Origin: Candidatus Pedobacter colombiensis
Lineage (GTDB): Bacteria > Bacteroidota > Bacteroidia > Sphingobacteriales > Sphingobacteriaceae
Length of the DNA stretch: 64,000 nt
Direction of reading: 5' to 3'
Assembly (NCBI GenBank): GCA_029202485.1
Contig: CP119313.1
Location: 3,906,001-3,970,000, forward strand
This document shows, one piece after another, positions 25,941 through 34,342 of the stretch. Made by a program: the position numbers and the translations under genes. Each line of letters begins with the position of its first letter. Positions within the stretch are counted from its first letter, which is position 1. The notes under the pieces were generated by a model. The model was not told the DNA's origin. It made no database searches and saw nothing but the letters and a program-made list of their open reading frames with translations.

Positions 25941-26885
25941 ATGAAGAAGCTTTTCTTTTTATTTTTTCTGTGCCTCATTTATCAATTGACGCAGGCACAA
26001 ACAGCGGATCATTTAGATCCTGAAAAACTGCTAAATTACTACCAGGCACAACAATATGCCGAAGCGGCTCAATACCTTCAAGACACTTATACTGACAGCA
26101 CAGATGTAAGTAAATTAAAACAACTGGCCTATGCCAACCTTATGGCAGGCAAACTACCTGAAGCTTCAGGATTTTATCTGAAAGTGTTAAAAACAGACAG
26201 CAACAATTTCAATGCTTATAAACAATTGGCAAAACTGGAAAGCAACCTTCAAAGCCCTTCAAAAAAAGCATACCTGTTAAAGGCAAATGGATTAAATCCA
26301 CAGGATGCCGAAGTGGCCATACAACTGGCCGACCTGTATTTTAAAAGCAATCAATTTAATAAAGCCGAAGAAACCTTGAACCTGGCCCTGTCGGCCGACA
26401 GTACTAACCTCCTGTTGTTAAATGCAAAAATGCCGGTCAGCATGGCCTTGAAAAAATACCCTGAAGCAATAAAAGCAGGAAAACAACTGCTGGCTGCAAC
26501 CAATGGCCCAACTGAAAATCTACTTTTCCAGATGGCATTGTCTTATCGTGGTGCCAGGGATTATAAAACTGCCACTACTTATTTACAGAGGGCCATAAAA
26601 GAAGGCATTTCGCCAAAGATAGCTTCTTATTATGGGCTATTAGGTGATTCGTATGAAAACCTAAACCAAAATAAAGAAGCACTTGAAGTCTACAAAAAAG
26701 GTCTTTTATTCGAAAACAATGGCAGCTTATATTACAACATTGCCTTGCTTTACGAGGACAAGCTGAACGATAAAAAGAATGCCATCGGCTATTACACGCA
26801 ATATTTAAACAGTATCAAAGATCCTGAGAAACAAAGACGCCATGTTGCCTACATCAAAAATAAGATTGAAGAATTAAAAAGGTAA
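25941..26885 (+). CDS. Secreted tetratricopeptide-repeat protein
   Basis: Periplasmic TPR scaffold of 314 residues. A signal peptide is visible (MKKLFFLFFLCLIYQLTQAQ, start at 25941), then about seven TPR-like helix pairs: QYAEAAQYLQDTY, AYANLMAGKLPEASGFYLKV, QLADLYFKSNQFNKAEETLN, YGLLGDSYENLNQNKEALEV, with YYNIALLYEDKLNDKKNAIG last. It ends exactly where the convergent riboflavin synthase gene ends (26885/26886). No enzymatic domain; a protein-interaction role is inferred. Confidence 0.85.
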   Translation: MKKLFFLFFLCLIYQLTQAQTADHLDPEKLLNYYQAQQYAEAAQYLQDTYTDSTDVSKLKQLAYANLMAGKLPEASGFYLKVLKTDSNNFNAYKQLAKLESNLQSPSKKAYLLKANGLNPQDAEVAIQLADLYFKSNQFNKAEETLNLALSADSTNLLLLNAKMPVSMALKKYPEAIKAGKQLLAATNGPTENLLFQMALSYRGARDYKTATTYLQRAIKEGISPKIASYYGLLGDSYENLNQNKEALEVYKKGLLFENNGSLYYNIALLYEDKLNDKKNAIGYYTQYLNSIKDPEKQRRHVAYIKNKIEELKR

Positions 26886-27470
26886 TTAGCGGTTGACGAG
26901 TCTGGCTACGTATTTACCAATAATATCAAATTCAATGTTCACCGTATCTCCAACATTTACCTCATGTAAATTGGTGTGTTCATGCGTATAGGGAATGATG
27001 AAAACTGAAAACTCGTCTTTTTCGGAGCCTACAACGGTTAAACTAATTCCGTTGATACATACGGAGCCTTTCTCTACCGTAACATTGCCATTAGTTGCAT
27101 CGTATTTAAAACGGTATTCCCAACTGCCATCCAGTTCTGCTATTTTAACACATATAGCGGTTTGATCTACATGGCCCTGAACAATATGGCCGTCTAACCT
27201 GCCATTCATCAACATGCACCGTTCCAGGTTAACTTTGCTACCCACTTTCAGGTATTGCATATTGCTCTTTTCCAATGTTTCCTGAATCGCGGTAACCGTA
27301 TGTGTACCTTCTGTTAGTGCAACTACGGTTAAACAAACCCCGTTGTGTGCTACACTCTGGTCTATTTTCAATTCGTTGCTAATTGCCGATTGAATGGTAA
27401 AATGTAAATTCGTACCGTCTTTTTTTATATTTTTAACTTCCCCAAGTGTTTCTATTATCCCTGTAAACAT
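26886..27470 (-). CDS. ribE: Riboflavin synthase, alpha chain
   Basis: Makes riboflavin from two 6,7-dimethyl-8-ribityllumazine molecules. The 194-residue protein starts with the diagnostic MFTGIIETLGEV and has two lumazine-binding domains in tandem (about 1-95 and 96-194). Key stretches are VAHNGVCLTVV in the first, and GSVCINGISLTVV and FIIPYTHEHTNL in the second, with GRLDGHIVQGHVD between. It follows accC by 10 nt on the same strand, so the two may be co-transcribed although metabolically unrelated. Confidence 0.96.
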   Translation of the reverse strand: MFTGIIETLGEVKNIKKDGTNLHFTIQSAISNELKIDQSVAHNGVCLTVVALTEGTHTVTAIQETLEKSNMQYLKVGSKVNLERCMLMNGRLDGHIVQGHVDQTAICVKIAELDGSWEYRFKYDATNGNVTVEKGSVCINGISLTVVGSEKDEFSVFIIPYTHEHTNLHEVNVGDTVNIEFDIIGKYVARLVNR

Positions 27471-27480
27471 ATCAATTTCA

Positions 27481-28965
27481 CTATTTATTTAACCTGTTTT
27501 TTCTCCAGTTGCCTGCACTTTGCGGCAAGACTTGTTGCTGCTTCGTTACGCCTTGTTTTTTAAATGACAGGGCTCCAAAAATTGCGACCATCAAAGCTTC
27601 CTCCTCATTTTCAACTTTCAGGCTGTTTGCATTAAAGTATTTGGTCACGAAGTGCGTATCAAATTTACCTGTTTTAAAAGCCTCATGTTGCATTACAAAT
27701 TTACCAAAGCTCAGGGTAGTTTGTATGCCGGTGATCTGGTATTCATCAATTGCACGAACCATGCGTTCCATGGCCTCTTCCCTATCCTTACCATAAGTAA
27801 TTAACTTGGCAATCATCGGATCGTAATAGATTGGGATTTCCATGCCTTGTTCAAAACCATCGTCAACCCTAACCCCATTACCTTTAGGCGTTTTATAAGT
27901 CTGCAAAGTACCGATATCGGGAAGGAAATTATTTTCAGGATCTTCTGCATATACCCGCAATTCTATGGCATGTCCCTTAATTTCCAGGTCTTCCTGCTGA
28001 TAAGCAAGCTTTTCGCCACGGGCAATTTTAATCTGTTCTTTTACCAGGTCCAGGCCCGTAATCATTTCCGTTACCGGGTGTTCTACCTGCAAGCGGGTAT
28101 TCATCTCCAGGAAGAAAAAATCGAGGTTTTCATCGAGGATAAACTCTACCGTTCCTGCTCCCACATAATTTACAGATCTGGCCACATCCACTGCGCATTT
28201 GCCCATTTTGTTTCGGATTTCGGCCGTCAAAATGCTAGAAGGAGCTTCTTCAATTACTTTCTGGTGCCTCCGCTGGATGGAGCATTCACGTTCAAAAAGG
28301 TGAACGATATTTCCGTGGGTATCTCCAAGTACCTGTATTTCTATGTGTCGTGGTGAAGAAACATAGCGTTCTATAAAAACGGAGCCATCGCCAAAGGCAG
28401 ACTGCGCTTCGCTTACTGCCAATTGCATTTGCTCTTCAAAATCGGCTACCTGTTCTACCACCCGCATTCCCTTACCCCCACCACCGGCAGCAGCTTTAAT
28501 TAAGATCGGGAATCCAACTTCTACCGCTCTTAACTTGGCTTCTTCTATATCTGTAATAGCTTCTTCCGTACCCGGAACCATCGGAATTTTATATTTTAGT
28601 GCTGCAGCTTTGGCCGAGAGCTTATTGCCCATGATCTCCATTGCTTCTGGTGTAGGGCCTATCAATATCAGTCCGGATGCTTTTACCAATCTTGCAAAAC
28701 CTGCATTTTCTGATAAGAAGCCATAGCCGGGATGGATGGCTTCTGCTCCAGTAAGTTTGCAGGCCTCAATAATCTTTTCACCAACCAGGTAAGATTGGTT
28801 AGAGGGTGCCGGGCCAATACATACTGCTTCATCGGCATACAATACATGTAAAGATTGTCGATCTGCTTCTGAATATACGGCAACGGTTTTTATTCCCATT
28901 TCTCTGGCTGAACGCATGATACGCAATGCGATTTCGCCCCGATTGGCTATAAGAATTTTCTTCAT
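27481..28965 (-). CDS. accC: Acetyl-CoA carboxylase biotin carboxylase subunit
   Basis: ATP-dependent carboxylation of biotin on the carrier protein. The protein is 494 residues, about 45 longer than typical AccC. It has the N-terminal preATP-grasp MKKILIANRGEIALRIMRSA, the ATP-grasp glycine loop KAAAGGGGKGMRVV, ERECSIQRRHQKVIEEAPS, FLEMNTRLQVEHPVTE and the C-terminal biotin carboxylase domain. The tail (QQVLPQSAGNWRKNRLNK) is a basic extension I recall from Bacteroidota copies. The biotin carrier (accB) is not beside it, so this may be the copy that serves an acyl-CoA carboxylase assembled from distant genes. Confidence 0.9.
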   Translation of the reverse strand: MKKILIANRGEIALRIMRSAREMGIKTVAVYSEADRQSLHVLYADEAVCIGPAPSNQSYLVGEKIIEACKLTGAEAIHPGYGFLSENAGFARLVKASGLILIGPTPEAMEIMGNKLSAKAAALKYKIPMVPGTEEAITDIEEAKLRAVEVGFPILIKAAAGGGGKGMRVVEQVADFEEQMQLAVSEAQSAFGDGSVFIERYVSSPRHIEIQVLGDTHGNIVHLFERECSIQRRHQKVIEEAPSSILTAEIRNKMGKCAVDVARSVNYVGAGTVEFILDENLDFFFLEMNTRLQVEHPVTEMITGLDLVKEQIKIARGEKLAYQQEDLEIKGHAIELRVYAEDPENNFLPDIGTLQTYKTPKGNGVRVDDGFEQGMEIPIYYDPMIAKLITYGKDREEAMERMVRAIDEYQITGIQTTLSFGKFVMQHEAFKTGKFDTHFVTKYFNANSLKVENEEEALMVAIFGALSFKKQGVTKQQQVLPQSAGNWRKNRLNK

Positions 28966-28979
28966 TAGATGGATGAAAG

Positions 28980-30014
28980 TTATTTATGAGCTGATATGTG
29001 CAAATGTATTATGTTTTCGATGGTCCTATCTATCATTTCTTCAGAAATATTTAAATGTGTCACCATTCTTACCGTTTTTGGTCCTGTAGCATTACACAGC
29101 ACTCCGTTTTCGGCCAGGTGGTGGACCACACTTTCGGCTTTAATGCCTTCGGCCACTTCAAACAGCACAATATTGGTTTCGACAGGAAGTACTGATGAAA
29201 CGTAACTTGCCTTAGACAGCGCATCGCCCAATGCTTTAGCATGTTTATGATCTATGGCTAACTTAGGAATGTTATGGTCTAAGGCATAAATACCGGCCGC
29301 TGCCAAAAAGCCCGCCTGACGCATACCACCGCCAAAGGCTTTCCTGATCTTAATGGCTTCCTTAATAGTTTCCTTTGAGCCCAGTAATACTGAACCTACG
29401 GGAGCGCCAAGTCCTTTGGACAGGCAAACCGATATGCCATCAAAATATCTTCCATAATCTGCGGCCTCATCGCCTGTTGCGGTTAAGGCATTGAATATCC
29501 GTGCGCCATCCAAATGCAGTTTCATTTCTTTGATGTTACATAGGGTATGGATAGGTTCTATTTGCGACAGCTTATAACAAGCGCCACCGCCCTTATTCAC
29601 TGTATTTTCCAATACCACTAAACTGGAATTCGGATAATGAATGTTTTCCTCGTTTACTTCGGGCTCGATCAATTCGGGGGTAAGGATACCTCTTATTCCA
29701 TTTATTAATCTTACGGATGCCAGAGAGTGATAGGCTATGCCTCCTCTTTCATAGCGATATACATGCGAGCCCTGATCGCAAATCACTTCATCCATGGGTT
29801 TCGTAAAACACTTAATGGCGATTTGGTTGGTCATTGTTCCTGACGGGCAAAACAATCCTGCTTCCATATCGAACATTTCAGCCAATTTATGTTCCAGCGC
29901 TTTTACGGTTTCATCTTCACCATATACATCATCGCCAACTTTTGCGGTCATCATTGCCTCTAGCATACCACTATCCGGCACCGTTACGGTATCACTTCTC
30001 AGGTCTATTTTCAT
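28980..30014 (-). CDS. ltaE: Low-specificity L-threonine aldolase
   Basis: PLP enzyme cleaving L-threonine or allo-threonine to glycine and acetaldehyde. The protein is 344 residues from the ATG at 30014 (MKIDLRSDTVTVPD, the standard start); ATGs at 30020 and 30035 are in frame upstream. Fold-type I motifs are FCPSGTMTNQIAIK, HLDGARIFNA and the PLP lysine in CLSKGLGAPVGSVL. It lies 14 nt upstream of accC on the same strand. Confidence 0.93.
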   Translation of the reverse strand: MKIDLRSDTVTVPDSGMLEAMMTAKVGDDVYGEDETVKALEHKLAEMFDMEAGLFCPSGTMTNQIAIKCFTKPMDEVICDQGSHVYRYERGGIAYHSLASVRLINGIRGILTPELIEPEVNEENIHYPNSSLVVLENTVNKGGGACYKLSQIEPIHTLCNIKEMKLHLDGARIFNALTATGDEAADYGRYFDGISVCLSKGLGAPVGSVLLGSKETIKEAIKIRKAFGGGMRQAGFLAAAGIYALDHNIPKLAIDHKHAKALGDALSKASYVSSVLPVETNIVLFEVAEGIKAESVVHHLAENGVLCNATGPKTVRMVTHLNISEEMIDRTIENIIHLHISAHK

Positions 30015-30285
30015 CGCCATAAATTTTCTATACAATATTACTGAAGCGCTTTCAAATTATCATCAATATAAGCATAAAACTTACAGTTTATGCCGGCCGT
30101 TTTTGACCCGCTTTCCGGCCTAGAATTTTAAATTTGGATTTTAAAATAACAAGCGTAATTTAGCTTAGTGTTTATTTAACAATATCTTAACCTAAAAACA
30201 CAAATAAAAAAGCGAAAAAACCTGCTTAGTTACCATTTAAAGGCAGAAAAAAAATTAAACAACCAAAACCAAAAAAATTAAATTT

Positions 30286-30348
30286 ATGAGTAAAACGTGT
30301 ACAAAAATGGCAGGATTATTTACTTTTATCCCGAAAAAAACGAATTAA
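30286..30348 (+). CDS. Possible 20-codon leader peptide upstream of the BadF-type kinase
   Basis: ATG at 30286 opens a 20-codon frame (MSKTCTKMAGLFTFIPKKTN) ending with TAA at 30346-30348, one base before the kinase ATG at 30350. Such close spacing would couple its translation to the kinase gene. It follows an A-rich stretch (30240-30285) suited to ribosome loading. The rest of the 314-nt gap 30036-30349 holds only AT-rich sequence with an ATTTTAAA/TTTAAAAT dyad near 30125-30150. The peptide has no known relatives that I can name and may simply be chance. Confidence 0.35.
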   Translation: MSKTCTKMAGLFTFIPKKTN

Positions 30349-30349
30349 G

Positions 30350-31207
30350 ATGATAGTTATTGCAGATGGTGGTTCGACCAAAACCAATTGGTGTTTAATT
30401 AATGAGGCCGGTAGAAAAATTCTTTTCAATACGGAGGGTTACAATCCTTATTTTTCCAAAACTGAATACATTGTTCAGTCTTTAAAAAAGTCTCTTCCGG
30501 ATCATTTAGAAACCGAGAAACTGACCGAAGTAAACTATTACGGTGCCGGCTGTTCTACAGAAGGCAATAGAAAAATCGTATCTGATGCTATGCAACAGGT
30601 TTTTCCAAATGCAAAGATCAACATTGGTCATGACCTTTTGGCTTCTTGCAGGGCTTTATTGGCCAACGAACCGGGTTTTGCGGCAATCCTAGGTACCGGT
30701 ACAAATTCTTGCCTTTACGATGGTAAAGACATTACCTTAAACATCGATTCGTTAGGTTATTTTTTAGGGGATGAAGGCAGCGGATGCTTTATCGGAAAAA
30801 AGATATTGAGCGATTACATGAAAGGTTATATGCCTAAAGGCCTTAGAGAGAGTTTCTATGACAATTATGCTTTAACCAACGAGGATATCTTTGATCATAT
30901 CTACAACCGACCGCTTCCTAATCGTTTTTGCGCAGGATTCAGCAAGTTTTTATACGATTATAAGGACAGCTACGAAGACTATACTTTCAATACCATAAAC
31001 TATGCTTTTACTGCATTTTTTGATAACCTGGTTACGCATTATCCTAACTACAAGGATTACAAATTAAACTGCGTTGGCTCTGTAGGCTATAGCTTCAGAG
31101 ATGTATTGAGCGTAGTAGCAGACAGGTATGAAATGGGCATCGGAAAGATTATCCGTTCTCCTATAGATGACCTTGTTGATTATCACTTGCATATCGCGAA
31201 TAAGTAA
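30350..31207 (+). CDS. BadF/BadG-family ATPase, probable N-acetylglucosamine kinase
   Basis: Sugar kinase of the actin/hexokinase/ASKHA fold, 285 residues. The phosphate-1 motif ADGGSTKTNWCLI, the phosphate-2 region AILGTGTNSCLYDG with preceding GHDLLAS (catalytic Asp), and the adenosine-side LGDEGSGCFIGKK are intact, as in eukaryote-type GlcNAc kinase. Substrate is probably an amino sugar. A paralogue at 46270-47112 lacks the first motif. A strong hairpin terminator follows about 80 nt downstream. Confidence 0.88.
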   Translation: MIVIADGGSTKTNWCLINEAGRKILFNTEGYNPYFSKTEYIVQSLKKSLPDHLETEKLTEVNYYGAGCSTEGNRKIVSDAMQQVFPNAKINIGHDLLASCRALLANEPGFAAILGTGTNSCLYDGKDITLNIDSLGYFLGDEGSGCFIGKKILSDYMKGYMPKGLRESFYDNYALTNEDIFDHIYNRPLPNRFCAGFSKFLYDYKDSYEDYTFNTINYAFTAFFDNLVTHYPNYKDYKLNCVGSVGYSFRDVLSVVADRYEMGIGKIIRSPIDDLVDYHLHIANK

Positions 31208-31288
31208 GCACACTTGAGTTGATCATGCTTCCATAGTGCTTCTATAATGCATGAATACCTACCGCAGGGTTGCTACTTAGCAAAAAGG

Positions 31289-31320
31289 GTGTTGGCTCGG
31301 TTCATAAACCAAGTCAACAC
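31289..31320 (+). terminator. Strong hairpin downstream of the kinase gene
   Basis: GTGTTGGCTCGGTT pairs with AACCAAGTCAACAC (13 of 14, one G-U) around CATA. The plus-strand continuation TTTCTCAAT gives a weak T-rich tail; on the minus strand CCCTTTTTG follows, so it can also act in that direction. It lies 82 nt after the kinase stop. Confidence 0.6.
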
Positions 31321-31372
31321 TTTCTCAATACCGACGCAACACCGTCGTACCTCCCTTTCAGGGCTCCTATCA

Positions 31373-31405
31373 CATAGGAAGCACTAAGGAACCACACAGG
31401 AACCA
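31373..31405. repeat. Three 11-nt tandem units
   Basis: CATAGGAAGCA, CTAAGGAACCA and CACAGGAACCA follow one another exactly; all share the pattern C-x-x-AGGAA-x-CA with one change. A period of 11 nt would place the copies on one face of the helix. It is located about 190 nt upstream of the AraC-family gene. Confidence 0.55.
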
Positions 31406-31596
31406 TTAGTCTGTATCCTACTCCCATCTACGTCGGAATATCATTGGAAAATTGACTTCAACAAAAATCTTAAAATTGGGGTCATAATTTTTCAAACAAA
31501 GTGTTGAACTTTATTCAGCTTTCAAAAGGCATCCAGTTTTTTTTGAATAACATATTTATAATGGTTTATTATTAAATTTTTCAAAACAAAAGGCTT

Positions 31597-32577
31597 ATGC
31601 GTTCTCTTACCGAATTACCTTTACCATCTTCATCACATGCAAATCAGTCGCTTGACGAACTATGCGACTTTAGCAGGTTTTCTTTAAAAATGGCCGAAGC
31701 CAATTACATCACTTTACCGGAAGGTATTGTGCTGGTGCAATCCATAGATCATTACCTGGCCCGGATTCATTTATATGAATATAAAATGGATAACCATAGC
31801 ATTCATGATATGGAAGTTACTGAGCCTTCCTTTTTTATGATGGCCATGCTAGAAGGTTGTTTTGTATTGTATAATGAAGCTGGAGAAACAATAGCTGAAG
31901 TTTCAGATAATTCCTGCAAGCTGATTTATTTAGATGCCGGGAAATATCAGCGCAGCCTCATAAGTGGTGAACACCAGATATTGTTACTCACTATCAAACC
32001 GGAATGGCTAATTAAAAAGTATGGTGCGTTGCAAGAGCTGCAGGAACTTGTAAATTGTTATAACCAGGGCAACCATCAAAGTTTTTGTCTGCCAGGCTTT
32101 AACATAGGCCAACAATTATTTAATGCACTTGGTAAATTGAATGTAGGGATTGAAGGAAGAGACATAGATATTGATATGCATATTTTTATCAAGGATTGCA
32201 TCAGTAAATACCATCATAAATTACAGACAAAGATTAGTAATACTGAATATCAAGTAAATAAAGCAAAAGAAATTGGTGATTTTATCATGCAAAATTTTTC
32301 GAATAAAATAGTAGATGATGAGGATGCATTGGCCAAACATTTTATGACCTCTAAAATTACCTTAACCAGATTGGCGAAGCGTCACTTTGGGAAACCTTTG
32401 CATAAACAAGTTATAGAGCTGCGTATGCTAAATAGTTTAAAGATGCTTTTATCAACGAAAAAGACTATTCAGGAAATTGCGACTAACATTGGCTACGAGG
32501 ATCCACATTACTTTAGCAGGGCCTTTAAAAAACAGTTTGGGCTCTCACCTAATGTAATACGCAGCTGCGCAGTATAA
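31597..32577 (+). CDS. AraC-family transcriptional regulator
   Basis: DNA-binding regulator of 326 residues. Residues about 1-215 form a cupin-like, unassigned sensor region (FMMAMLEGCFVLYNEAGE, SCKLIYLDAGKYQ). The C-terminal about 100 residues are the double helix-turn-helix: DEDALAKHFMTSKITLTRLA, then ELRMLNSLKMLLSTKKTIQE and IATNIGYEDPHYFSRAFKKQ before FGLSP. Start ATG at 31597. Its targets may be the following small genes, but nothing in the sequence proves it. Confidence 0.92.
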   Translation: MRSLTELPLPSSSHANQSLDELCDFSRFSLKMAEANYITLPEGIVLVQSIDHYLARIHLYEYKMDNHSIHDMEVTEPSFFMMAMLEGCFVLYNEAGETIAEVSDNSCKLIYLDAGKYQRSLISGEHQILLLTIKPEWLIKKYGALQELQELVNCYNQGNHQSFCLPGFNIGQQLFNALGKLNVGIEGRDIDIDMHIFIKDCISKYHHKLQTKISNTEYQVNKAKEIGDFIMQNFSNKIVDDEDALAKHFMTSKITLTRLAKRHFGKPLHKQVIELRMLNSLKMLLSTKKTIQEIATNIGYEDPHYFSRAFKKQFGLSPNVIRSCAV

Positions 32578-32647
32578 GTTAAAAAACAGGTGGACTTTAC
32601 TTACATTTTAAGACTTTAAAATCGTTTTTTTTTGATCAGAAAATCCA

Positions 32648-32678
32648 TTGGAACAGAAGAAATTAGTCCCCAAATTTG
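32648..32678 (+). promoter_or_regulatory. Candidate promoter for the 156-aa gene
   Basis: TTG at 32648-32650, 20 nt, then CAAATTTG at 32671-32678, one mismatch from TAnnTTTG. A start near 32684 would give a 30-nt leader before the ATG at 32714. Confidence 0.45.
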
Positions 32679-32713
32679 AATAAGCAAAACGAAACATCTA
32701 TAAAAACTATACT

Positions 32714-33184
32714 ATGAATTGCGCTAGTCAAATTTATTTAGTCATTCCAAAAGGTCATCATTCTACAGCAAGTATATATGGCTGTTTTGATACTGAGGAT
32801 AACGTTGAAGCCTTTATTAATAGGTTTAAAACTGTAGCAGATTATGATGTAATTGAATTAGACCTTAACCCTAATTACAATAGTAATAAAAGCATGGATC
32901 CATATTTTATAAGCATTGGAAAAACTGACCCGGAGCCTTTGGTATTTTATATAGCGAGCTCAATTGATGAAGCTGATGATGCATACGCAGAAAAGTTTGA
33001 AGTTGTTTTTTGCAATGGCCAAAACATAGATGAAGGGGTATTCAATATGCATTTGTTTGCAATGGATAAACGAGTTGCCGTTGAAAGGGTAAAAATAGTG
33101 AGAGATGCTGTAATAGCACAAGGAGAATGGCAAGCTGCCTGGGAAAAACAACGAGGAAAGGTTGTTAACGCTTTAGAACATTAA
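32714..33184 (+). CDS. Hypothetical protein (156 aa)
   Basis: Soluble acidic protein, no signal peptide or membrane segment. The first about 70 residues look like a small alpha/beta domain (IYLVIPKGHHSTASIYGCFD, then DNVEAFINRFKTVADYDVIE). A second similar stretch follows (YFISIGKTDPEPLVFYIASS). The C-terminus is helical (AMDKRVAVERVKIVRDAVIA). I recognise no family and assign no function. It has its own promoter-like sequence and its own terminator, so it is a single-gene unit. Confidence 0.7.
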   Translation: MNCASQIYLVIPKGHHSTASIYGCFDTEDNVEAFINRFKTVADYDVIELDLNPNYNSNKSMDPYFISIGKTDPEPLVFYIASSIDEADDAYAEKFEVVFCNGQNIDEGVFNMHLFAMDKRVAVERVKIVRDAVIAQGEWQAAWEKQRGKVVNALEH

Positions 33185-33277
33185 TGCAAGTATTTACCTG
33201 TACTTAAAACCTGAAAATTAACTGAATACACAGTCCCATTATATAAGTACTTTATTATTGTTTTTAAATCTAAAAAG

Positions 33278-33317
33278 GGCCGTGGGTTGCCCGATAAGGT
33301 TGACCCCGGTCTTTTTT
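33278..33317 (+). terminator. Rho-independent terminator after the 156-aa gene
   Basis: GGCCGTGGGT pairs with ACCCCGGTC (nine pairs, one bulged T, one G-U) around a 15-nt loop and is followed by TTTTTT. It lies about 95 nt after the stop at 33184. The frame upstream of the MauE-like gene (open from 33258) runs through it, so that gene must start later. Confidence 0.75.
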
Positions 33318-33356
33318 CAAGTACGCAGTCTGGTTAAGGTTAATTATAATAATTAT

Positions 33357-33878
33357 ATGACTAAAATTATTAAAATGGAAACTACAATGAATAAACGAAC
33401 ACATTTTACTCTAAATGATAAAACAAAGCAAACGTTCATCTCTTTCGTATCCTTTTCATATATTTTCTTGTTTATGTATACAGCAAGTGATAAGCTCTTA
33501 AATTTTCCCGAATTCAAACAATTTATTAGTCTGCTAGATTCGATGAGTGTTGTAGGAGTATACATAGCATGGGCAATACCATTATCAGAAATCCTGATCT
33601 CATTATTGCTACTATTTCCGTATACAAGACTAAATGGACTTATAGCATCATTATGCATTATGGCAATATTTACAAGTTACCTAATATACATGAAATTAAC
33701 AGCTGAACATGTACCATGCCATTGTGGAGGAGCAATTAGTCGTTTAACTTGGGTACAGCATATATGGTTTAACATTATGTTTATTTTAATGGCACAAATA
33801 GCCATTTACCTAACCGTCAAAAAGAAAAAATCTAATAATAACAACTTTAAAAGAACTGCTTTAGATCAGTTATCTTAA
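33357..33878 (+). CDS. MauE/DoxX-like redox-associated membrane protein
   Basis: Membrane protein of about 173 residues with four helices (about 25-45, 65-90, 95-115, 135-155) and the characteristic loop AEHVPCHCGGAISRLTWVQH. The PCHCGG cysteines are the redox motif of MauE, which supports disulfide formation in periplasmic proteins together with the thioredoxin MauD. The start at 33357 (MTKIIKM) is chosen because the upstream part overlaps a terminator; M at 33375 or 33387 is equally possible. Downstream on the same strand are two small secreted peptides with a Cys pair and, facing them, a TlpA-type thioredoxin. Confidence 0.8.
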   Translation: MTKIIKMETTMNKRTHFTLNDKTKQTFISFVSFSYIFLFMYTASDKLLNFPEFKQFISLLDSMSVVGVYIAWAIPLSEILISLLLLFPYTRLNGLIASLCIMAIFTSYLIYMKLTAEHVPCHCGGAISRLTWVQHIWFNIMFILMAQIAIYLTVKKKKSNNNNFKRTALDQLS

Positions 33879-33964
33879 AATACTAAAAATACTTTCGCGC
33901 AAGTGAGGTTGAAGCTGTTCCTCCAAGAAAATACAGCATTAATTGAACCATTAACAAAAACAAC

Positions 33965-34270
33965 ATGAAAAATCTAATGTTTGGTGTTTTAGCCGTAGGA
34001 TTGGCTTTAAGCACAAGTGCATTTACCAATGCATCTAAATTAAGTGGTGACCCAACTGAATTCGAGTACACAAATATTAATCTAAGTGCTCCAAATTCTA
34101 CTAATCCAAGCGACTATCAATATCTTCCTTCAGCAGGTTGTAGTACTGCAACAAGCGTAACTTGTAAAGCACTTTGGTTACAACCAGATGCAACCACACC
34201 AATTGTAGGAAGTAACCCAACTGGCTCTTTCACTTCAAAAAGTGAAGAAGGAGTTAGAATCCTTCCTTAA
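33965..34270 (+). CDS. Small secreted peptide with Cx7C pair (copy 1)
   Basis: 101 residues with a signal peptide (MKNLMFGVLAVGLALSTSAF, cleavage near TNA). The mature part is about 75 residues and contains exactly two cysteines: DYQYLPSAGCSTATSVTC (C-x7-C). It resembles DUF6520-type secreted peptides of Bacteroidota (from memory). It is 86 nt after the MauE-like gene and paralogous to the next gene over its whole length. The Cys pair next to a redox membrane protein suggests a disulfide-containing secreted product; function unknown. Confidence 0.75.
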   Translation: MKNLMFGVLAVGLALSTSAFTNASKLSGDPTEFEYTNINLSAPNSTNPSDYQYLPSAGCSTATSVTCKALWLQPDATTPIVGSNPTGSFTSKSEEGVRILP

Positions 34271-34276
34271 AACCTT

Positions 34277-34311
34277 AATTTAGACCACCTTTTATTAAGG
34301 TGGTCTAAATT
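34277..34311 (+). terminator. Perfect 15-bp hairpin between the paired peptide genes
   Basis: AATTTAGACCACCTT / AAGGTGGTCTAAATT with loop TTATT, 6 nt after the stop of the first peptide gene and 32 nt before the second. It lacks a strong T-run after the stem. It could act as an attenuator or mRNA-stabilising structure giving unequal amounts of the two peptides. Confidence 0.65.
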
Positions 34312-34342
34312 AAAATCTAAACGTTCATTTAAAAATATGATC

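Larger units (their letters stand above)
31208..31596. other. Structured intergenic region of unknown origin
   Basis: 389 nt without a protein gene. Besides the hairpin at 31289-31320 it has CGACG/CGTCG (31332-31347), CCCT/AGGG (about 31354-31364) and CCTAT/ATAGG (31366-31378), then the 11-nt tandem repeat. Base composition between 31260 and 31440 is less AT-rich than nearby gaps. It does not fold like a tRNA and shows no coding frame. It may be a degenerate intergenic repeat element or an unrecognised structured RNA. The last 130 nt before the AraC gene are AT-rich promoter-like DNA. Confidence 0.45.

Noticed and set aside
27847..28356. 169-codon open frame on the plus strand
   Set aside because: Lies entirely antisense to the well-conserved biotin carboxylase gene; composition follows that gene's codons and no start region or homology is visible.
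31208..31596. tRNA or known riboswitch in the structured gap
   Set aside because: No cloverleaf, no CCA-type end and no conserved riboswitch core could be found by eye.
33258..33356. Upstream extension of the MauE-like protein
   Set aside because: It runs through a rho-independent terminator (33278-33317) and has no membrane or signal character.
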